Of a stretch of 64,000 nucleotides of DNA, positions 1-11,500 are shown in pieces. How positions within the stretch are numbered: the stretch's first letter is position 1; each line of letters begins with the position of its first letter. Source of the DNA: Liolophura sinensis (lineage: Eukaryota; Mollusca; Polyplacophora; Chitonida; Chitonidae); the NCBI RefSeq assembly GCF_032854445.1, contig NC_088295.1:15177385-15241384 (forward strand), read 5' to 3'. The position numbers and the translations under genes were made by a program. The notes under the pieces are model-generated. The model was not told the origin of the DNA, did not search any database, and saw only the letters and a program-made list of their open reading frames with translations.

Positions 1-1000
1 TCGCAAACGGAAATGACTAATGGATATGGATGTCGATTCCCAACATTGTCCTTTTTTCGGTTGACGAATACGTTGTGTATTCGACTGTCGGTCGGTTCTA
101 CCTGTAAGGTCATTTGTATTGATATTGGTCATGGTAGACAAAATCAAAATTCCATCCTTGCTGCATCATATATGCAGTTGGTATGTACTATAAGGCCTAT
201 ACATAGACCTAAACACTGACCAATAAAAGATAGATTCGACCAAGAAAAGTGTTTTGCTGTGTCATGATACCTGTAATCGGTAATCTGTTCATGAATTCTT
301 ATGTAATGTAACCGTAGTTTCGCCACCAAGTTGAAGACACAAAAAACCGGTTTTACCACCTCCATTCGATCACTGTACCTGTAAAACTAAATAAAATGCA
401 ACCCGCTGAGTGGGAGGGGCCTACATGGGCCTCCCTTGGTTAGGTGGGGACAGGGGTTGAGGGGCAGCTGGGCGCGTTATGTGATGTCACAGATGCCAGG
501 GACAAGTTCTCTGCCAAATGCACAATGAAGGCCTATCTGATGTAGACAATATATGTGGGACTAAAATATTTATAAAATGAATATCACAAAAGATTATTTA
601 GCTTTCACGATTACAGGATGTTGAAGATAGCAGGAGGTGATTTCAGTGCTATGACCAAACCAACTCCCGGAAAAAATGCAACCTATGATGCCTGTCTGTT
701 TATAACAAGCAATTCGGGGCTTTGGCCATCCGTAATACGAAATCCGTCCCCGCACGCACCGAGTTGTGTCCCTTAGAACACACAGAACTGCGGTTTGTAC
801 CAGTTCTGTAGATTGTGATGTAGGCTTTCACACCGTATTCCGCTCGCGTGGAAATTTTTGGCAGATAGATGTACGGTGTGGTGTTTTGTTTTATCTATGA
901 TGCGCTGGAAAGAGCTCAACCAGCCTTTGTTCCTGGATTTCCGCAGCTCTATTTAACATGGATAGATGGCAGGCGCCCTACTGTGTCTGCAACCGGCGCT
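1..1000. other. intergenic, left edge; no gene recognised
   Basis: No reading frame here resembles a known protein and no splice-consistent exon was found. An AATAAA at 390-395 could be the 3' end of a + strand gene lying left of the window, but no coding sequence supports that. The right part (about 850-1080) grades into the promoter of the H2A.Z gene. Confidence 0.5.
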
Positions 1001-1128
1001 CTGATTGGCCAAGTACATTTAGTACCCATGTTTTCATTGGATACAAACACACAGCTTGCCCATAACATGTACGAGTTTGGCGGTCGAACATAGCGTCGGT
1101 TGTAAGCATTTGAGTGAGAACGTTCATC
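1000..1128 (+). promoter_or_regulatory. proximal promoter and 5' UTR of H2A.Z
   Basis: Two CCAAT-type boxes lie just upstream of the start codon: ATTGGCC near 1005 and ATTGG near 1036. A TTTGGCGG motif near 1076 resembles half of an E2F site. Boxes of this kind are known at H2A.Z promoters. The transcription start is inferred to lie between about 1050 and 1100. Confidence 0.4.
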
Positions 1129-4100
1129 ATGGTACGTTATCTCAAAATATCTATAATATATTGCACCATCGGAGGTTAACCATGTATTGTATCAGTCTTA
1201 CACTTTGTTTGAAAGTAAGAATTGCTTTAATATGTATGTTGCAATCGTTTTATCTGCATAATTCTATGTCCTCTTTCAGGCTGGAGGCAAAGCCGGTAAA
1301 GACTCTGGGAAATCAAAGGCGAAGGCAGTGTCTAGGTCAGCTCGGGCCGGATTACAGGTACGTTATTCCATTTTTTTTTTTCGAATTGTTCACATAGATG
1401 TAATAAGGATGTACGACTCTGCATTTCCAATATATCAGCATCAACAATGAATGGATCTGTATCAACTATTCCAGTTCCCTGTCGGACGTATACACAGACA
1501 TCTCAAAAACAGAACCACAAGTCATGGTCGAGTGGGAGCTACCGCAGCAGTTTACAGCGCAGCTATTTTGGAATATTTAACTGCCGAAGTAAGTAAAATG
1601 TATCCCAGGTTTATGCTATTTCTTGTACTTCACGATTTTGACCTTGTTTTTTTTGAGAATGCTCTAGTAATTTGATTTGCCAGTGGTCTGCAGATGCCGT
1701 TGACTAAACACTATTTGTCTTGGTTGGATCGCTTACTCTGAACGCTTTTGACCTTTCCAACTGATGCCTTTATATATTGAATTGTTGTGTGGCTGTACTC
1801 TCGTTTACATAATGTTTAATTTGTTCATAACTCTGTGTGAGAAATGTAATTCTTTAATTAGCGCGTTGAAATTCGCGGGCTTGCTGGAGAAATATGGCGG
1901 GAGAGTCGGCGGCCATCTTTGTGTAGGCGGACAATAACAAAGAGGATTGATAGCATCACTGTAGATACTTTCGTGGATTGAACTATAATGCAAGTTTATT
2001 TGACAAGCATTGTTTGAAAAGAATTTGATTAGGGTAGACAAAGATTTATAGATTCTTATTTTTATCGTATGGTACGATTTTTCTAAGTGTTGAAATGTTT
2101 TTAAAAAGTTCAGGTGGTGACGTTTTTTTGAATAAACTGAATTATTGCTATTTTGATAATAATTCAACGGATTTATGTTGGAATTCTTATTGAAATTGTT
2201 TGAAAAGCACGGAAGTATTCGTCATATTTTATGTTAATGCTGAGACTAATTAACATAATTTAGCTGCTCTCATTGTGTGTATTGATCTCTGGGTAACATG
2301 ATAGATTTATGCGGCAGTCTTCAGCTCAGTGATACTACATGTAAGCAAAGTGGAGTGAGTGTTACTCTTGTGTTAACGTGTAGTATAAACAAAGTTCTGA
2401 ATCTTTATAAGTTAAAAAAATTATAATGGTTAATGCACTAAAATTCAGTTTTGAAATTTGAAAAAAGCCTGCTCTCCTGGAGGACAAGGATCTGCCCCAA
2501 TGAAGGCATCTGTCCTAAACATTGACTTTACTGTACCCTGTAATGCTAGTATGAAATAATGCAATATTGGTATTAGCCGATCTGCTTTTTCACAGATACT
2601 CTATTCAAATTAACCATAAAACCGACTGCATTGGATCAGTTGTTTGGGTATTTTTGAAAGTACAACAATAAAGCTTGGGCTATTAAAGAGCAATCTGGAA
2701 TGGCCTAATAGCCAGCTTGTTAACAGAAGAAGGGGACACTTTGGGCGATACAAAATAAATTGTATCTGAATTTGGTACTTTCTTGCCTGATCAGATTTGG
2801 ATAGAATATCTCTTAATCATTTTAAAGTGATCGAGGCTAATTTCCTGGCATAGTTACATCCAGAGAAGCAATGTGTGTTATGTCTGAATTTCTTCCATCA
2901 GGTGTTGGAGTTGGCTGGAAATGCCAGTAAAGATTTGAAAGTCAAGCGTATCACACCCCGTCATTTACAGTTGGCTATCCGAGGAGATGAAGAATTGGAT
3001 TCATTGATCAAAGCCACAATAGCTGGTGGTGGTATGTATCTTTGTGATGTTGCTGTTGGGCATTCAAAGCAGATGCTGCTACCTAGTGTATCTAACAGAT
3101 TAGGAGTAAAATCTGCAGAAAAGAATCTGAACATTGTAATACTACATTCTATTCAACAAGATTACAATCTATTCAACAAGATCATCTGTATGTCTCCATG
3201 GACACCCAGTTACAGTATTCACATCTAAAAAAGCTCACAACGTTAATTCCACAATTTCATAATCTCCTGTTTGTAGTCCAACCTTTAAGGCTTTGCTGGT
3301 AGCACTGGCTACCTTAAATGTTTGCTAATTGGTTAAATGTTTCTTTTACGGAGCATAAAGTAGATCTAAGTGTCCTCTAAAATGTCTTGCCGAAGATAAT
3401 TAGTATTATTACAGGATGTTTAGTGCACCAATAGTGCAACTGTCAAGTGGACATGCCACTTCATTTACATGTCCTACTGTGTTAAACGAATTCATGAAGA
3501 AGCTTCAGTACTTGAACTAATATTTTAAAAAGAATTATGTTTTTGGGGCCATATCTTCTGTTACTGTAAAATTTATAAAAGCGACTGACCTGATTTTTTT
3601 TTTCTATATACAGAGCACATACTTAGTCCCTACTCTACTATACTGTTCTTCTAGTGGTGGTTTTGACAGGCTTAACTACATACTGACATTGACTGGTATA
3701 GCTTATTAACTTTAACTGTAGAGCTGATAAAACCTTAACACGAAACAGTCATCTTGCAAAGACTGGGAAATTCACTTGTATGCTTATATGAAAAGGCCAT
3801 AAATTAAGGAGTGCCAGAAACAATACATTTCATATCTTCTTTATTACCTGTTGTCTGAAAAAGAAAATTGTGAAATGCACAGTCTAAAATTAGTTTCCAA
3901 AACAGGGCCTTCACATTTTGTTGTAAAACTTGAGATATGGATGAAAGTATACATCTCTTTTAGCCAGTATTTGACTTACTTGTAAGAAATAGTAGACAAT
4001 AGGCTTGTAGGAATTAGCAGATGTTCAAATTTTAAAAAAACTAAGACTGAAAGGATCATAATGCTTAGTATTTCAAAACCTTCAGAGTGATGATCTTGAC

Positions 4101-5009
4101 AAAAGCTTACATCATACGTATGATTTAAATACACGAAATATGAATTATGGTATTGTAAAAGCTGGTAAAGTACAGCACATAGGCATGCTTCTAAAATAAA
4201 AAATATTTATTTGATAGGAAGTGATCATTGCAATAACTGCTCTCAGTTTTAGATCATTTTTGTTCTAAGCTCTTAATGAGATTATCACTTTATATTTTTG
4301 TCCATGCTATCTGCCTGAATTTCCTACCAATCATGCCATATTGGTTTATTCAACTGTTACATTTGATTGTTTCCAATTGGTGCAAGACAACCTTTTGGAG
4401 ACTATACATAGAATGTCTATCATTTGAGCAGTTTTGTGGGCCTGAATGTGTATTTGAAGCTGAATTTAATTAGAAAACAGATACAACAGATTATAAATTG
4501 GTATTGGAAGTAGATTCACTGAATGCTCCACACATGGGTTAAATATGTTCAAGCATTTCTTTCACAGAGAATAGAATGGAAAGTAATGTCACGCCATGTA
4601 TATTTCTGTAAACTAGAAGCAGATATCAAAGCATGCTTGGACACAAAATCCTGATGTAAATCTTATTTTTACCAAAAAGCCCTAATAGCTGACAATTTAG
4701 TATGATGAATTTTCCCTTTTGAATGGCCCCTGTTATAACTTAGCAAACGCGCAACTTGTTCATGTTGGTACTTTCAAGGGTGAAAAAAATATCACCAAGA
4801 AAGTTTCTACAAAGTGGGTGCTCAGTAGAAGTATAAATATACTTTTTATTCTGATAACGTGAAATATTCTTGAGTACGGCGTAAAACACCAATCACATAC
4901 GTATATATTCTGATGACTTATTTGTGTTGTCTTTTTTCTCTTTTCAGGTGTCATCCCTCACATCCACAAATCCCTTATTGGAAAGAAGGGTTCACAGAAG
5001 ACCTCATAA
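1129..5009 (+). CDS. H2AV: histone H2A variant H2A.Z/H2A.V
   Basis: Replication-independent histone variant that replaces H2A in nucleosomes at promoters and elsewhere, deposited by SWR1/p400-type remodelers. Exons: 1129-1131 (the ATG only), 1280-1357, 1475-1588, 2902-3031 and 4948-5009. All junctions are GT-AG, and the phases join into 128 codons plus stop, the usual H2A.Z length. Visible hallmarks are the N-terminal [16 protein letters not shown] tail, the core [16 protein letters not shown], the acidic-patch stretch [10 protein letters not shown], and the H2A.Z-type C-terminus [16 protein letters not shown], which lacks the canonical H2A tail. Introns, and a poly(A) signal instead of a histone stem-loop, fit a replication-independent gene. 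The first intron begins immediately after the start codon (ATG followed by GTACGT). Homology is unambiguous. Confidence 0.98.
4857..4898 (+). repeat. SINE family A, 3' tail fragment
   Basis: The stretch GAAATATTCTTGAGTACGGC followed by GTAAAACACCAATCA matches the 3' end of the full-length family A copies elsewhere in this window (for example 35374-35646). Only the tail remains. It sits in the last intron of H2A.Z, about 50 bases before the final acceptor. Confidence 0.75.
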
Positions 5010-5228
5010 TTGCTGTACATTTGCTTGAAGAGTAGACTGATCATTCACCTTACATTAACCATTCTATTTCATTTTGTTTGTCTTGTGCATCTGTCTGATG
5101 GCTGTGCAGATTTCATCAGTGGTAGGCCACCTGCACTAGTGAACTACAGCCTGTTTTTAACTTTTGATTCCATTGTATGTACATTGGTAAAGTAGTTTTA
5201 ATACCAGGTTGATTACATCACTGTAACA

Positions 5229-5234
5229 AATAAA
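5229..5234 (+). terminator. poly(A) signal of H2A.Z
   Basis: AATAAA lies 220 bases after the stop codon, within a T-rich 3' UTR. It is the first such hexamer downstream of the gene. Confidence 0.7.
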
Positions 5235-5769
5235 CCGAACCTTTATGTAACATTGTATGAATTGGCTGTTTGTATTTCTACTTTGACTTACCATGATTTG
5301 AAGTAATGGCCGTGTCTTGCCACTAGTTGATGAAAAACAGATGTGATCTTCTATTCTTTAAAGTTTGTAACATATCCAACCTGCAACAGAAATGGCATAG
5401 TGCATTTCGATAGTCCATACTAGAAATCCCTAGGTTGAAGGGGGTCAGAATCGTTTTTGATATGCTAAAGCTGAATGTTGGGTATGGGAGATAAATTCAA
5501 GCCTGATCAAGGGTGCACAGTTTAACCCTGTCTCCGCTGTCAGCCATTTGGCGTCAGTTCGGTGTTCCTTGAAAAATAGGTTAAAAATGGCAAGGATATT
5601 TCAAGAAAATATTCAACCTGTGCAAGTCTGTGCCGTTTTATTATACCCTGATATATGCAATGTACTTAACAACTAAACAGATTCATTGTTACAAAAAGTG
5701 TATTGGATGTGCAGATTTTGTTCTTGTTCCAAGTTTGGAACCGTCAACTGTTGCATGGGAAGCAGACGG

Positions 5770-5850
5770 TGTTGAAGTGGTTGGAGGAACTTGTCTATCA
5801 ATCACCAGGGCACAAGGTGCGAGTTCAAACTCGGCCTTGGACAGTTAAAT
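5770..5850 (+). repeat. possible tRNA-derived SINE head remnant
   Basis: The order GTGG near an A-box position, then the B-box-like GCGAGTTCAAACTCG, resembles a tRNA D-arm and T-arm. The copy at 44466-44560 has a similar layout. No aminoacyl stem can be drawn, so this is a SINE remnant and not a tRNA gene. Confidence 0.4.
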
Positions 5851-7657
5851 TGTAGTGCATTTCACTGCTTGTGACCTTTTTTGCAGTTTTAACGCTCGTT
5901 GAAGACCACTTGTCTTTCATCAATATGGTTTCCATTTGTCAGTACAGAGATACTGGTATTCCGCAAAACATAACGTTCAAGGGTCATGAGCTAAAGCAAC
6001 TTAACGCTCACAAATTTCAGGGATTTCGAGCAATGGGCAACGATCGGGTGCGTTTATTCGAATAGTTACCTCCCTTAGCGTGCCTCGTTCTCCTGTCAAG
6101 TACACAACCGGACGTAGCTTTCTCCGGTAGAACAATTCAGCGAGAAAAAGAAACCATAAACAAGACGATGGCTCACTCCGCTGTTAACGTACAATTCAGC
6201 GGAAAAATAAAGTATGTGTACCAATTGCAAAACGGGCGGCTAAAAACTCGCCGAACGAACCCACAAACAATGACAACAGCGTAGCCAGTACCAGATCCGT
6301 CAATTTCGTGAAGTTCTCCGAACGAATACTGACCAGTGTCTTTAAAGTAAATTAAAACAACACAGGGTAGTGATTAGAACTGTTTACGTCTAGAACAACT
6401 ATCTCGGTTGTCCATCAGATGACAGTTCCAAGACAGTGTTGACATAGGCCTTTCAATATCGAGGATGGCTTTACAAAATATCACCATTAATGTCCACTGA
6501 CTTAATAATTGAATAATCATCTGTACCATTTTTTTCTCTCCCAAAATATCATTTGACAGACTTTGTGGCTGGATATATTTATTTTGCACATATACAACAA
6601 CATTTTTAATTGTGCACAGGTCTATATCTTAATATGTAGTGTTAACAGGTTACACTAGTATTCAAGCAAATATGTGAATTTTACTCTACTGTTCAGTATT
6701 TTCAAACATTTCTAATGCCCTGCTGACTTGCACTTTTTGCAGTTACATGAATACGGGAAAGCTTGTTTATAAAAGAAAGTTCATCACCATAAGTATCCTT
6801 ACCTTTAAATGTCTTTTTTTCTATATAGAAAGTATTAAGGGGAAACAGCAATAACATTTTCATCTTTTTTTTATATCATTATTATTATATTATATTGTTG
6901 AATTTAGAAATGTTAACAAATTTAAACTACTCGTGTACGCTTGGCGCATATTATAGGGGCATATATATCTGCAGTCTGCCAGCCTCAATTTCCATGTTTG
7001 TTTTTGCAAGGGTAAGGAGTACACAGAAAAGTGCCTCCCTATATAGACTTACCCGTCAAGAGACCACTCTTATCCCTTAAACGCATAATTTGGTTTTGTA
7101 AGCTTATTTTCACAGCATAGCAAATGACACTTGTATATGAAAGATTTTCGCAGGTTATTGTCATTCTTTTTAGTTTGGGGATTTATATGCCTATACTGAC
7201 GAAAATTTAATAAATTCTTATATGGCGGAGGTCAGGTTAATGAACAAGAGAAACTAGAGTCGTTGCAGCCCAAACAAACGCCTTATATCTGTGGAACGTT
7301 TAACCAATGTCCCACCACCGAGAGGATTCAAACACGCAACTTATTTGTCAATGGCCTGTCGTCTGTAATGTATAAAAATGGGCGCTTCAGGCGACTGAAC
7401 TCAATTCAGTCTTTCGCCTATTTCGGGAGAAACGTCTATATGAATACCAGAACCAATCATAAATATATTTGCTATTGTAGTAAGTTTTCCAATATGCCCG
7501 CGAAACAAAGTCAACAGCAACTCAACCCTAAAGCTATATCAATAATTTACATCAATAATAGGTCTCTGTTTTTTGCGCAGTGACGCCTACGAAAAAAAAA
7601 AACAAGCAACAAACACGTTAACTGGTATGCTTTCTTTTAAGCAAGGCGAGTGAAACC

Positions 7658-7684
7658 TCCACCCCCCCCCCCACCCCACCCCCC
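7658..7684. repeat. C-rich homopolymer tract
   Basis: A run of cytosines interrupted by single A residues. On the - strand it contains several G-runs of at least four, so it could fold as a G-quadruplex. Tracts like this are also prone to assembly error. Confidence 0.7.
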
Positions 7685-8515
7685 ATGACTTTTGAACAAG
7701 TATCCTTTGTCGTGAGTTCCGTAAATCTCTACAGGACAACCACGACTTGCTGTCTCGTCAGTACGGGAAGCCATTGTAGACAGATTAAAATATTGTACAC
7801 ACCATGCTGAGGTTAGCATCTGGTAGAGCCTCGCTATAAACTTTAGTGTTTCCTTACAACAGACCATCCAATCATAACTGGACAACAAAATGTACGTGAC
7901 CATACATCACATATCTGCAGAGCTTAACAATTAATGGAAAGCCATTCGAGGATACGATCGACTTGTTTGAACATGAAATAACGGCATATCAACCAATATA
8001 TCTTATACTGTGCAAGTCGTGTTGAAAGTCATGACTCGTATATTGGACACTTAACCAATTGAAAACCTGGATATTGAGAGCGATGTTGATAGACTGTAAT
8101 ACATCATAGGCACAGGGGAAAGAAAGGCACGTGGATTTCCACCTAAACACAGTTACAATGATTGCAGATATATTTAAAACACGCAGCTTCTGGATCACAA
8201 ACATTATGCATGTCCTATATTATATATGGTTAAGCACGCTTCATACATGTTAAATAAAATCTGACATTATGAAGCGACCCGTACATGCATACAAGAAACA
8301 GCTATTTTAAGGCGAACCCTGCAATTTGAGAACATTTTTATCCAGTCCAATTCTTGGAGGCCTGTTCCTTGAGAGTATCTTTCGGTGTCAGATCATCAGT
8401 TTGTGTCTCTCCAGTTAGAGACAAGCCGTCTTTACAAAGCACGCCCTTTTTCCGTAGGAGCCCTGTTATTTGTTATTTGACATATATATACACGTAGAAA
8501 GTATATATTCTGCTG

Positions 8516-11500
8516 TCAGATCATAACTTCGTGTTGTTTAATTAACCGTAGAATATCGGTGTAGCAGAGTTTCGGGGCGTTCATGCCAGTCACAAAGTCC
8601 AGGTGATTCCAGCCCTTCAGTTGTTTGTTCAGAACGACGTTTGGTAAAAGTTGTGTTAACCAATCAACATCCTTAGGGTCGGCTAGCCAGTCCCGATCCG
8701 CGGAGAATATGGCCACAGGGAGGCTAACGTTTCCCGGGTAATACTCCGGTGGGGTGCGCTGAAATGCAATGATTGTTTGTTCGATTACAAGATTGATCAA
8801 TATTCTGCACAGTGTAACAATGGGGCTATACATTTATACCAAAATTAATACCTCTATCTACACCTGAGAAGTACTTTTGATCTCATTGATGTTTTAATGC
8901 CACTCTGAATTTAATAAGAAATGTTGACCAATATATGAAAGCGGTCAGGTTCATAGGATGGAAAAAAAATTGCCCGAAATGAATCGCCGTGCTTCGACAG
9001 ACCTGTAGCTGACAAGCCCCCTGACTTAAAGAAGCAGTCGAAACAGTAGCGCACCAGTCCATCTATAAGTGAGCAACCGCTGCATGGCCGAAAACTATAG
9101 ATGCAATGTATGGTTTACAAGTTATATAGAAGTACAGGTAGTGCCTGAAATCCAAAGCCAACAAAATATTTATAAGTAAGTATATGCATATAAATATATG
9201 CATAAAACCGTAACTGGTGTTAGTCGTGAAACATTTCGGCCATTCTCAGTGCTTTAAATGGAGATACTGCATAAAACATATAACGTACTATACAGTTAGA
9301 TTAAAGGAGAACTTCATATTCATATCACGTTTCCAGAACAGAATATTGAATGATTACTTTTTATAGTTTTAATTAACCATAAACGTGATGAAAATATTGA
9401 CCTGGTTATAATGCTTCACGTTCGCCGCAGGATTCCCGTAGTCGAATTTCTGGAATTTTCCACTGTGAATCTCCTGTGAACACATAGTATACGTGTTGAT
9501 TATATAAGCGAAATCACTGTATACAAGCAAAAATCACCATGCCATGTACTGTTAAAGAGGTTATTACCGGTGATTTTCGGCCAAAAATTCATATTCCCTG
9601 ATCAAATTAAATTGTCATAAATAGCTCAAAATATTGCCTTTTATAAAATATCAGATTCGTACCTGTACTATTTATACTACATTAACAAGAATTTAATACA
9701 CGACATGCAAGATCTGCATAGAACTTCAGGAACGAGTGAGCATATACCTTAACCAGTTAATCAATCACTCAATCCAAGAAAGGACATTGACTGGCCAATA
9801 ATTAGTTGTACATATATTCGAAACACGAAAGAACATACCTGGGCAAAATGGAGCATATTAAATGTAGACGTTCCACAGAAACTCTGAGCAAAGTAAACAG
9901 GAACTCTTGACTGAAAACAAAAATACGTTCGTAATAATATTCGAAAGTCTGTTGTGATAATAGAATGTTTTCTGCTATTGCAACAGATTATTCTGTTAAA
10001 TGTAACACACATATTCTATTAATTCAACATAAAAATTCTATTAGACTAACATGATATTAAGTTGAGTATGACAAAATATTATGTTATAATAACAGAATAC
10101 ATTCTAGCATCACTCAGACGACAGACTTTCTGTTAAAATTAACAGACTAATTCCTTGAATGTACACACAGCGTTGACTCGGTATACAGGAAAGGAAGTTT
10201 TATATTATGTGATTTATCACAACTGGAAATTTGCTGAAACTGTTCCAAACAGAGCAAGAAACTTCTTATTTGCAATTTATAGCTACATATATTACAAAAG
10301 GTTCTCATATATGTAAGTCAGTGGTCGTACACGCCACCTTTGCTCCGATGTTCCCATGCAGATTAGCTTCAACACTGTATTTCTGAAAGCTTATCTTTGA
10401 AGAACGAAATAGATATCAGATCTATCGTCATACATGTGTAGATTATTCAACAATATACAAAACAGATAACCTCAACCACTTCACAACTATGCATGGTGAC
10501 AGTGTCAATATTGAGTTATTGAGATAATTCAATCCAGTGAAAATCATATTTTCAGTCCAATCGGAGGCTGGAACCAAGCCAATGTGTTTTACAGTGGTAT
10601 AATATATATTATATACTAGATGACGGATATAACTCGTTGGAGATCCTCTATATATCATCAATCGAGGTGTAAGCGTAAAGACTACGCTATAATCTACAGG
10701 TTTATCCAAACGTTTAGTACAGTTAAATTTCTTCCATATTATATTTTACATGCCCAAGTAAACATAAGTGTATAATACATGTATTACCATATTGGTATTT
10801 TTGAAGTCAAATCCGGCCATCAGAAAGAGTGCACTCTGACAGATGACTGGGTCTTCCCGGCACGTTCCGTTAGCCAGTTCCAAGAAGAATTTATTGTTTG
10901 GTAGAAATTCATAATCTCCAAAGAGTCCCAGTAAAACCTGTGAATAAAGAGAAAGAAGTACAGTCAGTCCGTTAGAAACTACATTTCTATGAGCAAAAGG
11001 TGCTTACATCGTTTTTGGCACTATAAAATATCAAGGTGTTTACCTCTAACTTATGGACAAAGGGAGCCAGCAATCGAAGCGGACTGATCACGTGACCGAC
11101 CCTGCCCACAGGCGCCAGAGCGAAGAATAATTTAATCTTCTTCTGCATCTGTAGATTCTGACTCATCTCCGCGAAGGCGATGGTCGTCCCCTGGGAATGA
11201 CCCACGTAATACAGCTGAGACTGTCCCGTTATCTTCAGGATGTGATCCAATACAGCTGGCAAGTCATAGCGGGCCATCTCGTCCCAGCTGGAATGTAGAA
11301 AGATGGTTTACGCTGAACTGATTGATTGATTAATCGATTGGTCAGTTGGTGTTAAACAACAAAAGATTTCATTTTTACGACAGCTGTCAATTTCATGGAT
11401 GTAGAAAAACTAATGCCTTTCGGGGTAACCACCTGCCTTTGGTATTGTTTCGCACAGAATGAGCACATTGTATGCTATGTTAGCGGACAAGAGGGCAAGT

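Larger units (their letters stand above)
5240..8500. other. intergenic stretch between H2A.Z and the lipase
   Basis: No protein family was recognised in any frame. It holds a tRNA-like SINE head remnant (about 5770-5850), AT-rich DNA, and a C-rich tract at about 7658-7684 that is a G-run on the - strand. The 3' UTR of the lipase presumably occupies part of 8000-8515, but no canonical AATAAA was seen on the - strand there. Confidence 0.5.

Noticed and set aside
390-395. AATAAA as the end of a gene at the left edge
   Set aside because: No upstream coding sequence in the window supports it.
6168-6211. Possible first coding exon (MAHSAVNVQFSGKIK, followed by GTATGT)
   Set aside because: No downstream + strand exon was found before the lipase on the other strand, and the peptide is not recognised.
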